Assembly (NCBI RefSeq): GCF_011075055.1
Contig: NC_058149.1
Coordinates: 4,904,449 to 4,968,448 of the forward strand
Length of the DNA stretch: 64,000 nt
Direction of reading: 5' to 3'
Source of the DNA: Mangifera indica
Lineage: Eukaryota; Streptophyta; Magnoliopsida; Sapindales; Anacardiaceae
This document shows, one piece after another, positions 44,794-56,639 of the stretch; position 1 is the first letter of the stretch; each line of letters starts with the position of its first letter. Position numbers and translations under genes: made by a program. The notes under the pieces are model-generated. The model saw only the letters and a program-made list of their open reading frames with translations, was not told where the DNA came from and did not search any database.

Positions 44794-45728
44794 TGTTGAG
44801 TTTCCTAAAGAGTTCTTTGCAACTTCAATCAGGGAATGTGTATTACAATATGACTAACTCTTGTAATATTATAAACGTTCTTCATAATTAAATACCAAAA
44901 ACTATAATATAATTCAAAATTTAATTAGAGTGGAATAAATTATACCAATTTGCTAGTTTTTCAAAATTTTCTAACCAACCAAACACATAATTTAGAATGA
45001 GGAACTCTAAATCCTACTACTTTTTCCATAGTCTTACAAATTTGACCACAATAGCAGTTCAAAAAAATAGTATAAACTTGTTTATTGAATTTCATCAACA
45101 AATAAAAAAAAAAATTGGAGGCTGAAACACAAAAATACAACACAAATAAAAATTAAAAAAAAAAACAAAAATTTATACCTCAAATTAAGAGACTTTGCAG
45201 GAGAAGGAGAGTAAGCGAAATCAAACCTTATTATTATTATTATCATAATTATTATTCTTGTAGTTTGATTATTTATTGACTTAATTTTACAAGTGTGAAT
45301 ATAATTAAAGATGAAAGAATCAAATATAAAAGCAATTATGAGAAATAAATATAATTACTGAAGAAGAACTAAAAAAGGAATGAGGGAAATCAGGAAATTT
45401 TTTTATTTTTATTTTATTCTATTATATCATTTGATAATCTGAAGATTTAGGAATGTTGCCTAATAAAATAAGTATTGATTATATTTTTAATTTTGCTAAA
45501 TCAATATTATTAACATATTTTAATTTTCTTAATTATTCTATTTATCTCTTATTATTTATCAATAATTTTCTAGTATATTTTAAAATTTTAAAGTGAAAAA
45601 TAAAATAAAATAAAAACAAAATTGCCGGGAAATTAAGTTTTTGTAATATATTAGCAGACTATTATTTCACCTGATGAAACACTTAACGCAAAAACCAAAA
45701 ATTAAAAAAAAAAAAAAAAAAGAAAGAC
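44794..45728. other. AT-rich intergenic region
   Basis: Lies between the MCTP pseudogene and the RPA2-like gene, which diverge from it. It holds A-runs, a short (TTA)n tract near 45226-45250 and very AT-rich stretches (45380-45650). Any RPA2 promoter would be at the right end; no motif stands out. The minus ORF at 44961 is not recognised. Confidence 0.5.
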
Positions 45729-47403
45729 ATGTATTCAGGCGAATTCGACGGAGCAGCCGCCGCCTTCGGCGGAGGATTCATGCCGTCTCAGGCCACCGCT
45801 GTCCCCGATCACTCCTCTCTTTCCAAAGTAACTATCTTTCTATCTTCACTTTTTTTTTTTAAGTTAGATTTTCGTATGCTTTAAGTTTTAGTATCTGTTT
45901 AATTTCATAGAAACTTGTTAGTTTGATGATTAATTTGCTGCATTAGTATTAATAGCGTACTAGTGCAAAGGATATTAAAAGAATTTAACAAAGCTTAATT
46001 TTTGCAGTGAAAGATTCTGTCATTCTTGTTGCAAAGAGGAAATAAAAGAAGGTTTTTTTTTTCTATTTTTTGGATTATTAAAGCATTTAATTGTATGAAT
46101 GCAATGTGGGCACTATAAGTTTAGGGTTTATAGTTAAAAATAATAATAGTAATAATAATGACTATAATAATAGTAATAATAATAATTTTCTTGGCATTAA
46201 AATGATGGAAGAGTACTCTATTTGGTTGCCAAGAAATGGAGGGATGGACCCAGTGTTTTTTTTTTGGGTATATATTAGGGTCTGTTAAAACATAAGTACT
46301 AATGTCATGATTACTAAATGTAACTAGAGAGAAATTTCGGATTAGACTGAAGCTTTGGTAATGTAGATTTCTTTTTTCTTTAGATTGTTTTTCAATAGCT
46401 AACAATGTTTCTTTAAATTTTTTTTCTTTTTTTTTTATGTGATATGTGCACATTTTTTAATACATTCATGTTTTGCAGAATAGAAATCTCCAGACCTTGC
46501 TTCCTTTGAAGGTGAAGCAGCAAATGAAATATCAAGTAGCGCTGAATTTACTGCTACAATTGATGGGGTTGCTGTAATCACTGTAAGTTTTCTTGAAACT
46601 TGATTTTTCAGGAGTTGTTTTTCCTATTTTTCATTGGTGGATTTTTGAGTTTAGATTTGGTTAGGTTAAAATTGTTGGGAAGGTATGTGATATACAAGAT
46701 AAGGAACCCCAGTTTACCTTATTGATGATGGCACAGGGCAGATTGAATGCAGTAGATGGTCAGTTTTGGCAGATCAATTTTCTTCCTATTGAAGTTTAAT
46801 TGGCCAGCCTTTTTTTGTTTAACATCTTGATTCTGTGCCACTGTTGTATTTTTTTTGTTTCTATAGGGCTCATGAACGCTTGGAGTTCAATGAAGTAAAC
46901 CAAATATCATATGTCTCTATTTTTTGTAGTTGCAATATGACTTCTCCTTTATTAAAACTTAATTATGTTGTAATTTGGATCATCTTTATACTGTTTAATT
47001 ATTTCATTTGATTGCCTTTTCTCTTTTCTCATTATGGTGCTCCTGTTGCCAAACTATTAGCTTGCTTATTGGGAATATGAGATGTTTCCCTTTACAATCT
47101 CTGTTCTTGTTTATTTATTTATTTATTTTTCTTGGGACGGAGAGGGGGACTTCAGAAGTTAAATTTTTTGGGGTTGAAAACTGAAATGGCTGCTCCGTGC
47201 TTTCCCCTATCAATTGGATATACAATTTTGAACTGTTATAAGAATTGAAATAACTACTAATTATGCCTCAATAAGTGTTTTAAGGTGCTTTATTTTTAAT
47301 TTATTTTGTTTGTAATATATTCTTAGGCAAGGAATGTATGTTCGTGTTAATGGACACTTGAGATCCTTTCAGATAGAAAGACCTTAAATGCCTATTCCGT
47401 GAG
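45729..47403 (+). pseudogene. RPA2: RPA2 (replication protein A 32-kDa subunit) pseudogene, 3' truncated
   Basis: RPA2 is the middle subunit of the single-strand DNA-binding complex RPA. Exon 1 (45729-45827) gives MYSGEFDGAAAAFGGGFMPS, then a serine-rich end, the family's phosphorylated N-terminus. Exon 2 (46479-46582) reads LLPLKVKQ, then after a frame change SAEFTATIDGVAV. Exon 3 (46665-46758) reads VGKVCDIQDKE, then after another shift LIDDGTGQIECSRW. Exon 4 (from 46867) reads AHERLEFNEVNQIS. Exon 5 (about 47326-47403) reads GMYVRVNGHLRSFQ, then shifted, DRKTLNAYSVR. The OB fold is covered. The C-terminal winged helix is absent. Splice sites are good (GTAACT, TTTGCAG, GTAAGT), so this is not a processed copy. 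Single-base indels in exons 2, 3 and 5 suggest decay or sequence error. Confidence 0.82.
46136..46188. repeat. Imperfect (AAT)n microsatellite in RPA2-like intron 1
   Basis: AATAATAGTAATAATAATG-type trinucleotide tract. Confidence 0.85.
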
Positions 47404-48035
47404 GTAATGATTTAACTTTTGTCGTTGTTACTTTTGTTAAGTAATATTCAATCAACCTTCTTGTGAACAATTCTCTCTCCGTGCCTTACTGTACTTATAA
47501 CAACTGCTATTACTATTATCATTATTTTGATTGTAAGAGAGGATTGATAGTAGTTAGATGGCTTACCTCTCCTCCCACCCCTATACTTTTTTGGTACACC
47601 TAGTTTTTGATTCTCCGTAAGGGCTATTTCTCAATGCTTCTTTTTATAAGAAAAATTACATATTTGCTCATTTCTTCCATTATTGGAGCAAGAGGATGGT
47701 TCTGTCATATGCATGTGTATCTCTAAAGAGCCTTATGATGAGCTTGATCCCAAACCTAGGTATGCCTTGATACAAACTATAGGAAAACCACGTCCCAAAA
47801 ATTAGCTATTAAGATTAGAGAGTTCAAAGCCATATAAACCCCACATCAAAAACTCAATTTTTTGTCATGGCATCTAAGTCTCAAATCTTGTACCTAAGAT
47901 TGTAGCATATCACGCTACACAGTCCTAATGCCTACACAAATTGGCTATGTGCTAGCTCCCTATTAGCCAAGCGAATATTGCAATGCTAGCTTCACCACCT
48001 GTGTCACACGATTACAATTAGAAAACATGATGCTA
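47404..48035. other. Sequence replacing the RPA2 3' end
   Basis: No RPA2 exons follow. From about 47740 the sequence (GATACAAACTATAGG, AGAGTTCAAAGCCATATAAA) also occurs in diverged form at 49100-49180, so it is repetitive. It probably is the leader of the minus-strand element whose LTR starts at 48050. Confidence 0.45.
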
Positions 48036-48047
48036 GCTTTAATACCA
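48036..48047 (-). other. Possible diverged PBS
   Basis: The minus strand reads TGGTATTAAAGC, 10 of 12 to the initiator tRNA-Met site, two bases from TGATAAGATCC at 48050. It suggests the following repeat is an LTR on the minus strand. Confidence 0.5.
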
Positions 48048-48049
48048 TT

Positions 48050-48930
48050 TGATAAGATCCCAACCAAAATTCACCCAAAAATAGCAAACAAATGTAACAA
48101 ATAAAGAAACAGAAAATATTTCATTGATAAATGGGATTTAACAATGGATAAACCGATAATTCAAGGAGTCAAGGCCTCTTAATTCCAACAATTCAAAGCA
48201 TCAAAATTCTCTAAAATCAGCTTAAAAGGTTGCTCGTAGCCTAAGCTACCCAAACCCTAATTTTCTTTTTTTTCGTCTTCTTTTACAACCCCAATATTTA
48301 TATACTGAACCCTAACCTTTAGAATAAGGGAATATGTCCCAAAATTACTTTGTACTTGAGGTGGGAAAATTGGATTTTCTTTTTCAAAAATGAAGAATAC
48401 AAAATTTCAATATTTGAGAAAATATTTTTTCCCTTTTCATTCTTTTATCATTATGCTTTTTCTTCCACTTTCCGGCCATTGTCTTTTTCTTTTTTTTTTT
48501 TCCTTTTTCGGCAATCTTCCAAACTTTTCTAACTTCTTAGTGTCAATTTTAGCTCCCCCAACACCATACCTTGTCAACTCATCTTCACATGGTGATGGTT
48601 CACCTTCCTTACAAGCCTCCACAACGACTCTTTGACTTCTCCATTGTTTTCCAAAACCGATTTGTCTCCCCACATTGATTTCTACACCTTTTTGTCTCCC
48701 TCAACTTCCATCCAAGCTTATTCAACTTCCCTTTGGTTGATTTGCTCCACACAAGCTTCCATCGCGACAATTGGCCTTCTCCCTTGCCAATTCACTTTCC
48801 ACAAACTCCTCCCTCATTGTTTTGTCTTCTGACCAACCACTCAAATGTTCATTTGACTTCCTCACCATTGCCAATCACCTCCCTCATCAAAATCACATTG
48901 AAAATTCTAGATCTTACTGCATTAGATTTC
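48050..48930 (-). repeat. LTR-like repeat, copy 1
   Basis: Begins TGATAAGATCCCAACC after the PBS-like site. A TATA-like motif for the minus strand lies at about 48294-48304 (TATATAAATATT). The likely end is GATTTCA at 48930. The first 170 bp are repeated at 48935-49100. ORFs within it show no family motif. Confidence 0.5.
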
Positions 48931-48934
48931 ATTT

Positions 48935-49100
48935 TGTTAGGATTCCAACCATTATCACCCAAAAACAGTGAACAAACACAACAAGTAAAGAAACAAAATA
49001 TTTTGTTAATAAAATGGATTTACAATGGATAAACTGGCAATTCGAAGAGTCGAGGCCTCATAATCCCAATTATTCAAGGCATCAAAAACTTAACACCAAG
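48935..49100 (-). repeat. LTR-like repeat, copy 2, truncated
   Basis: TGTTAGGATTCCAACC... aligns with 48050-48215 with many substitutions (ACAATGGATAAAC, GAGTC(A/G)AGGCCTC shared). It lies four bases after copy 1, so the two are in tandem. It then breaks off into leader-like sequence. Confidence 0.55.
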
Positions 49101-49874
49101 TGATACAAACCTTAGGAGGACAACACATCAAATGCTAGTTGTTGAGTATGAAGAGCTCAAAACCGTATAAACCTTACATTAGAACAAAAAATTACTCCTA
49201 AACTTGATGGAACCTTTCTCATAGGTCTCCCTTTACTATATTGATTTTTATTTTTAGGTTTGCTCTATATGGCTCTTCGATTGAGTAGTCTACAAGTGGT
49301 TGAGTTAGTTAGGTATTGGAATCTAAGTCGCACAAAAATGGAATTGCAGAAATGCGGATATGCATAATCAGAATGTTGAAATGCATTTTCTCACAAATAT
49401 AGGAAATAGAACTATAGAGAAATGTGTAAATATAAAAAATAAAGGGTTTATTTTATAAATATCGTTATTTTATAAAAAAAATGCATCATAAAAAATGGGT
49501 GTGTCATGCAACCAAAAATATAAATTCAACTTAATAAATATTTTGCACAAACCATCTCTAGTAATTATTGAGCACATCTTAATTTTATATGCCAAAAGAA
49601 TGATTTCATCTTCAATTCAACCAATAAAGTTACACACAGTGGTGGTATCACAATACAACAAAGATAATATTTTCTAACTTGAGGAACTCATATAAATACC
49701 ATATCAAAACATAAATTAAATAAAGATTCAAATAATCAAATTTTAAAATAAAAATGAAGAGGTAGATAAACTAATATTGCATATCAAAATGTAGACAAAC
49801 CTACATACAAGCCAAACATTCTCTCCCCAAAATTATTGTTTCGAAGTTTCAAAACCATAGTTCATACAAATACA
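49101..49874. other. Unassigned AT-rich region
   Basis: The first 90 bp resemble 47765-47860. Beyond that I see no gene, repeat arm or RNA. Confidence 0.45.
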
Positions 49875-50859
49875 ATATTTTAAAAAAAAAAGCAGATACA
49901 TAATGCAATATTTATGGTATTTCCTTTACTTGATCATTCTCTTTTTCTACTATCTCATTGACATCTTCATTAAAAAATACAGGTCCAATTTTTGTTCATC
50001 TATTGAGAGGCTGGTTAACTTGATAACTCCCACATATTTCATACTTTTAAAGTCATTTCAACTTATCTCTTATATCTTATTCTTACTATCATAATATTTA
50101 GCAGTGACCTTTGATAAAAAGCAAAAATTGTTATGAACAAAAACTAATTTCTCCACACATTTTGAAATTAATTTATTCCTTTTAATTGAATGAAGGAATA
50201 AATACTCCAATTCATTTCACAATGAGAGGAGGAACTAGGTTGTCCAAACACTTTAAAAGTTAACTTTTGAAGTAATGGAGCATTTAAACCAAAGCACGTC
50301 CACTATTTTATAGATTTTATATCATATCTAACACCAATAGAGTTAGAATCTTCAAACAACCCACTTTTGAGGGAGAAGTTAGCGTACTCCTGCAATGCTT
50401 TAACACACTTGTTTTCAGAAAAATATCTTCAAAAGCATATTTCATCTCAATGTATATGTCTCTGTTCATATGAGAAGACATTCTACCTTCACCTTCTTGA
50501 AGTCATTTTGCACTATAAAACCTTCAAAAGGGACAGATATCAAAAAGAGAACAAATAAATAACCAATTTAACAGAATAATGTATAAATTAAGTATGAAAG
50601 AATTAGATAATTCAATTAGAAATTTATGTTGGGCTCAATGAATGAGTTAGACACTAAACTAGAGTATTAATCTTTGCCTAATGATCATAAAGAATATGGT
50701 AGACCACCAAATAAAAAGAAGAAATATCATTTGGCAACTTTCCTTCATGTTCATAAATAACCAATTTCATGTTTTCTATATTGGAATCCCATTACTCATA
50801 AACCAAATTAAGGCATGACTTATTTGTATCACATACTCGAATCATGTCATAAATCAATG
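49875..50859 (-). pseudogene. hAT transposase H, C-terminal part
   Basis: Reverse complement of the region 59880-60835. Minus-strand reading resembles the end of plant hAT transposases: the segment ending in YEM-type (PIYDM) motif near 50850, the LAHSLNP region and the hAT dimerisation domain (GEPSSS-like, FVHSNLRLL-like) near 50100-50250. Frameshifts throughout. It continues across copia G at 56870; G is inserted exactly between ACATTG and ATTTATGAC. Confidence 0.78.
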
Positions 50860-51082
50860 TGTTACAGAATCTGTAAATCTGCATATTACCATATAGGAGT
50901 AGATTATATAGATCATAGGGCTTGATTATAGCAGTTTAATTATGGTAGAGTTTGAATATAGGATCATAATTATAGGAATCAAATATTTTACTTTCCTAGT
51001 CTAGAATTTATTTTGTATATATACATGTATCTCTGTAACAATTAGAATATGAATGAAACATCCTTCTCTTCAATTTTGTTTA
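50860..51082 (+). repeat. 5' LTR of copia G
   Basis: TGTTACAGAATC...TTTTGTTTA, with the final CA changed to TA. A TATA-like TATATATAC is at about 51016-51025. Very similar to 56640-56864. Confidence 0.9.
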
Positions 51083-51094
51083 TGGTATTAGGGC
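51083..51094 (+). other. Diverged PBS of copia G
   Basis: TGGTATTAGGGC directly after the LTR, 10 of 12 matches to the initiator tRNA-Met site. Confidence 0.82.
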
Positions 51095-51620
51095 TCGGTT
51101 TGTTCTAGTGTGCAAATCTGTAAATTTCTTCCTACCTTAGGGAGCGAATTCGTAGGTCACCTTTGTAGAGTGACTATTGCATCTCACCGCCCTCCTAGGA
51201 AGGAGCGCACCCCAATAACTGGCCGTTTCCCAAAATCTAGTCATTGGAAGACTATCATGTGACCTGTACGTTCCGCAAGTTTCTTTTGTGACGTCTTTCC
51301 TCGATGTCCATTCTCAACGTGCGAGGTCTCACCACTAACACTAGAACGTCAATGAATTGGAACCCCATAATCCCACCACTATTCGTCATCGCACTAGTTG
51401 TCATAGTTTTTGTGACTGGATTTTTCTTTGTGATTAAATTCTAGTCACCTTTTCTATTGTTCTCTTCCTCTATACAATATATTCGTGTATTGAGTTGCTG
51501 CAAAAATCATTCAGTCAAGAATTTTCTTTTTGTATCTTATATTTAGTTGTTTCGAGTACTATTATGGTTGATAATGAACCTATAACTATGGTTGATATGA
51601 TTCCTCTAATGTAAAAAATC
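51095..51620 (+). other. Leader of copia G
   Basis: About 0.5 kb between PBS and gag. It is less AT-rich than the rest, contains no ORF of note, and includes a stretch at 51280-51420 with several CG dinucleotides. Confidence 0.55.
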
Positions 51621-52378
51621 ATGGAACAAAAGCTTAATGGTTCCAATTATTTGGAATGGAGTAAGATAAGTCGACTTTATCTACTAAGCCTTAAGAAAGA
51701 TGATCACCTTACGCAAACCTTTCCTATGGATGGTACTAGACAGGCATTACTGAGAGATGATGCCCGATTATTCCTGCAGATATGGACTTCTATTGAAAAT
51801 GAAGTATTTAGTTTAATTAATCACTGTGAATTGGTTAGAGAACTAATGAAATATTTAAATTTCTTGTATTTTGGAAGAGGCAACCTTTCTTGTATATATG
51901 AGGTGTGCAAAGTTTTCTATCGTGCAGAAAAACAGGATAAGACCATCACATCTTATTTTATGAATTTCAAAAGAACTTATGAAGAATTTAATATGTTGTT
52001 ATCTTTTAGTCCTGATGTAAAAGTTTAACAAGCTCAATGGGAGCAGATGACCATCATGAGTTTCCTAGCTAATCTTCCTTTTGAGTTTGAAACTTTTAAA
52101 TCTCAAATACTCGTTAGTTTTGAGATTTCATCTTTGCATGACACATTTACTAGGATACTTCGCAAAGAAAGCACCCCATTATTTCAAAATAATAGTGCTC
52201 TTGTTAGTCGGAGTAGTGCACATGAAACTAGACGTTCGTATAACAAGAGTACTAATAAAGGAGGGGGGAACTAGCAATTGTGACAAAGATATTGATAATC
52301 GAAATCAAGATTCAGGAGGGATTATGTGTTATTACTGCCACGGGCCCAGACATACAAAGCGCACTTGTAGAAAATTAT
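51621..52378 (+). pseudogene. Gag of copia G
   Basis: Opening motif KLNGSNYLEWSKISRLYLLS is typical of plant copia gag (UBN2/retrotran_gag). Then IWTSIENEVFSLINHCELV, FYRAEKQDKTITSYFMNFKR, and after an in-frame stop at 52026, MTIMSFLANLPFEFETFKSQ. The zinc knuckle C-Y-Y-C-H-G-P-R-H-T-K-R-T-C is at 52328-52370 in a shifted frame. Confidence 0.87.
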
Positions 52379-52578
52379 AGAATTGAGCTTCAAAATCCTA
52401 GTTAGCACATATTGTAGCCATTAAAATTGTTGCCAATTTATCATTTGTAGAGACTTATGATTTCTGCAGGTGAATATGTCAAGTTCTCTCAGTATCAGGA
52501 ATCATTATAGTCTTCATCGACTCTTATCACTGCCATTACTAAGTTAGGTAAACCAAATACATGTTTTATTTCCTCATT

Positions 52579-52775
52579 ATCCAAATAGGTCATTGATTCT
52601 GGTGCTACAGATCATATGACAGGTAATTCTAGTCTCTTTTCTACTTTTTAGTTGCATGCATCCCCTTCTAATGTTACTTTAGCAAATGGATCAATATCAT
52701 ATGTTCTTGGTTCTAGCACTGTTAATCCAACTCCATTGATTTCCTTATCATCTGTTTTGAGTTTACTAAAGTTTT
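52579..52775 (+). pseudogene. Protease of copia G, cut by solo LTR E4
   Basis: Active-site motif V-I-D-S-G-A-T-D-H-M-T-G, followed by NSSLFSTF, a stop, and VTLANGSISYVLGSSTVNPT. Sequence then enters E4 at 52776. The continuation lies at 53776. Confidence 0.82.
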
Positions 52776-53770
52776 TAGTGCATATCCATCAAGGCAATGC
52801 AACAATTCACAAACTCAAATCTGGAAATTAATATTCATATGGCACAACAACACTTTATCTTCCAATTTAACCAATCAAATGACCTCCAAAACATACAAAG
52901 GATAGATCATTGGAGAGGGTATTCAAAGAGCTTTCTAATGGTATATTATAGCAATCACAACTCAATCAACAAGGCATTCAAAACTTGTTTCAAAGTTTGA
53001 TGGCAAAATCTGAAAATGGCAAAATTACATACTGTGAACAGTATCCGGGCATACAACACACATTCACACTTTGGATTTCAAGGGTAACAAGAAAGTTAAC
53101 CAAGGTATAAAAGAAATTTCCACCAACCTTGGGGTCTTCCACCACCAATTCTTCCTCCAAGATGAATTGGATAAAGGAAAAAACAACTAAAGAAAAGCTA
53201 CAAAGCTTTTACTTGAATATTTCATTTTCAAAGAAGTCTAACCTTTACAAGTGAAAATCCACTTTCATATACAAGAGCAAGTGGTGGCAAAAATTGGGCA
53301 TTAATTTGACATGGAAGCTTTTCCCTTCATTTAAGCTTAACCATTCATTCAATACTAAGCCCATACCATATTAATTGAAGAAAACAACAAAAGGGAACAA
53401 CGTTTTCCTAAAAGGTGGAACTATGTCCACCAACTAAAGTTACTTGCTTCCCATTTAGTTGCAATCCAACTAAATGGGCTTCATGGCATCTTGGGCTCCA
53501 TTTAAGTGATGGAGGCCTGCCTCATCTACTTGGGCTTCAAGTGGGCTTGTAGTGGGCTTCTTGGACTTATTTAAGTTTTCATTTCATTAAGGCCTTGGAT
53601 GCAAGTAATGAGATTACACCCAAAAGTAAAGTTGGGCCAATGTGGAAAAAGCAATGAATCTTTGGGCTTGCATGGAGCTAATTCTTCATTCTCAATGGTG
53701 GCTTGAGCCAAATGGAGATTTGATAAAGACTTTGGAAGCTAGGGTTGGAGAGGTAGCCGAAAATACATCA
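52776..53770 (-). mobile_element. Solo LTR E4 (minus orientation) inside copia G
   Basis: Reverse complement of E1-E3: starts TAGTGCAT (first TG changed to TA) and ends AATACATCA. A perfect 5-bp duplication GTTTT flanks it (52771-52775 and 53771-53775). It splits the region between protease and the pre-integrase domain. Confidence 0.9.
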
Positions 53771-53775
53771 GTTTT

Positions 53776-55000
53776 CTTTTAGTTTAATTTTGTGAGTAAA
53801 CTCACTCGTGCCCTTAATTGTTGTGTCTCAATTTTTCTTTGATTATTGTTTATTTCAGAATCTTATGACGAGACAGATTATTGGTAGAAGACATGAATTT
53901 GGGGGTCTTTACGTCCTTAACATGCAAGTGCCAAGATCCATTGTTTGTTCCAGTGCCTTAACTCCATTCGAAGCTCATTGTTGGTTAGAACATCCTTCTC
54001 TACCTTTGTTGGAGACATTATGTGCTCAATTTTGTTCTGTATCTTCATTAAAGTGTGAATCATGTCAGTTTGTCAAACATTATCGTCTGTCTTCAAGTTT
54101 TAGAGTCAATAAACAGGCTAGCTTTCCTTTTGAGTTAGTTCATTCAGATGTTTGGGGTCCTTGTCCTATTGTGTCTAAAACCAGATTTAAATATTTTATT
54201 ACTTTTATTGATGATTATTCTTGTATGACTTGACTTTATTTAATAAAAAATCGTTCTGAAGTGTTTTTCCATTTTTATGTCTTTTGTGCTGAAATAAAAA
54301 CACAATTCAATGTTTCCATACATAATTTATGTAGCGATAATACCAAAGAATATTTTTCCGAATCTTTTCAGTCGTACATGATCCAAATGGCATTCTTCAT
54401 CAATCCTCTTGTGCTATCACACCATCTCAAAGTGGAGTAGCCGAAAGGAAAAATAGACAACTTCTTGAAACAGCTCGAGCACTCTTGTTTTAAATGCAAG
54501 TTCTCAAATAATTTTGGGTTGATGTTGTTTCCACATCTTGTTTTTTGATTAACCACATGTCTTTATCGGTTCTTCAAGGTTAGACTCCTTATAATGTTTT
54601 CTTTTCAAATAAATCTTTATTTCCAATTAAACCTAAGATATTTGGTAGTATTTGTTTTGTTCATGATATTCGTCCCTATGTTACTAAATTAGACCCAAAG
54701 TCATTAAAATGTGTTTTTCTTGGTTACTCTCATCTTAAAAAAGGGTATAGGTGCTTTTGTCTCACTCTTAATAGATACCTTGTGTCAGCTAATGTTACCT
54801 TCTTGGAGAACACTATTTTCTTCTGTACTTCTCCTACCTATTTCATTCAAGGGGAAGACAATGATTTGTTAGTATATACTATTGCATCTTCTTGCCCTCT
54901 AGAGGTTTCTCCACCTACTGATCCCACACTACTAGTTCTCTAAAGGTTTCTCCACCTGATGGTCTACACCTACTAGGCCACTTATTACCTAGGTCTATTT
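53776..55000 (+). pseudogene. Pre-integrase domain and integrase of copia G
   Basis: The open piece 53808-54233 includes GAG_pre-integrase-like sequence: AHCWLEHPSLPLLETLCAQF and KCESCQFVKHYRLSSSFRVN, carrying the HHCC zinc site (one H in the LEHPS/LGHPS-type motif, two cysteines in CESC). The integrase core starts PFELVHSDVWGPCPIVSKTR and FKYFITFIDDYSCMT, where a stop replaces the usual tryptophan. Further core (SDNTKEYFS; the glutamate region SGVAERKNR, with a changed residue) follows in fragments to about 54600, then the hydrophobic C-terminal region. Confidence 0.83.
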
Positions 55001-55065
55001 CAGTTATCAACAACCTTTGAATACATGTTTTGGACTAATCTCTTAGTCGTCAGATCCAGTCCCTA

Positions 55066-56580
55066 GTGATATTAATCTTCCGATTGCTTTTCAAAAAGGT
55101 AAAAGATGGTGTACTTACCCTATTTGTTATTTTGTTTTATTACGATCACTTGCCCTCTGCTTCTATTCCCAAAGCTATTCATGAAGCCTTATCTCATCCT
55201 GGTTGTCATGATGTTATGATAGAAGAAATAAATGCCTTAGATGGTAATGATGCTTGGAACTTGGTAAATTTACCTACAAGAAAGACAACCATTGGATGCA
55301 AATGGGTGTTTGCAGTTAAGGTTAATCTAGATGGATTAGTGACTCAATTTAAAGCCTGTCTTGTTGCTAAAGGATATGTACAAACTTATGGAGTTGATTA
55401 CTCTGACATCTGTCTGTTTATTCATTTCTGTGGAAGCTAGTTATAATTGGCCTTTATACTAGTTGGATATCAAGAATGTCTTTTTACATGATAACCTTTA
55501 AGAAGAAGTTTATATGGCGCAACCACCTAGGTTTAATTCTCAGGGGGAGTATGGGAAGGTTTATCACCCTTGCAAATCATTGTATGGTTTGAAACAAAGT
55601 CCTTATGTTTGGTTTGGAAAATTTAGCAAGGTAGTTCAAAAGTTTGGTATGATAAAAAGCAAATGTGATCATTTAGTTTTCTATAAACAATCTGAAGCTG
55701 GTAATATTTTTCTAGTTGTGTATGTTGATGACATTGCCATTACTGGGAGCGATATTGTGGGAATTTCCTATCTTAAATCATTTATTCACACTCAGTTTCA
55801 AACAAAATATTTAGGGGGTTGAAATACTTCTTAGGTATTAAAGTAACAAGAAGCAAGAAAGACATATTTCTATCTCAAGGAAATATATGTTTGACTTATT
55901 GATTGAGACAGGAAAATTGAGAGCTAAACCATGTAGCATCCCAATGATTCCTAATTTGCAACTTACAAAAGATGATGAATTGTTTGAAGACCCCGAGAAA
56001 TATAAACTTATAGTGACTCGTCGTGATATTGCATATTCTGTCAATGTTGTGAGTCAATTCATGTCTTCTCCAATAGTCAATCATTGGGCAGCTTTAGAAT
56101 AAATTTTATGCTATTTGAAGGGAGCCCCTGGACATGGCATATTGTATGGAAATCATGGACATACTCACATTGAATATTTCTCAGATGCAGACTAGACAGG
56201 TTCCAAGATAGATAAAAGATCCACTACAGGCTACTTTGTCTTTGTTGAAAGGAATTTGGTATCTTGGAAAAGTAAAAAGCAAAGTGTTGTGTCTTGATCT
56301 AGTGTAGAATCAGAATATAGAGCTATGACATAGTCTATATGTGAAATAATGTGGATATATCAACTGTTGACTAAAATGGGTTTCCAGGTTTCATTATCAG
56401 CACAATTGTGGTGTGATAAACAAGCTGCTCTTTATATTGACTTTAATCCTATGTTTCATGAATGGACTAAGGATATTGAAATTGACTATCATTTCGTTTG
56501 AGAGAAAATTCAACAAAATTTGTGAAGATTGGAGAACAACTAAGAGATATTTTCACTAAGGCTATAAATGGGGTTCGAAT
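55066..56580 (+). pseudogene. Reverse transcriptase and RNase H of copia G
   Basis: RT fingers: ALSHPGCHDVMIEEINALDG, NDAWNLVNLPTRKTTIGCKW, ACLVAKGYVQTYGVDYSDIC (55066-55440), then a stop. Next open piece 55514-55822: PCKSLYGLKQSPYVWFGKFS and the catalytic VVYVDDIAITGSD. RNase H from 56105: HGILYGNHGHTHIEYFSDAD, WTGSKIDKRSTTGYFVFV, SWKSKKQSVVS, SVESEYRAM. The fold ends with EIDYHFV. Stops and shifts separate the pieces. Confidence 0.87.
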
Positions 56581-56623
56581 TGATTATATTTGTAACAAGC
56601 TGAACATAATTAATATCTATGCC

Positions 56624-56639
56624 TCAACGTAAGAGAAAG
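56624..56639 (+). other. Polypurine-like tract of copia G
   Basis: AACGTAAGAGAAAG directly before the LTR start TGTTATAG at 56640, an imperfect purine tract. Confidence 0.65.

Noticed and set aside
46121..46453. Minus-strand ORF of 110 residues
   Set aside because: It lies over an AAT microsatellite and RPA2 intron 1; Ile/Asn-rich end is repeat-derived.
48350..49032. Group of overlapping ORFs on both strands
   Set aside because: They sit in an LTR-like repeat; none shows a domain and frames compete.
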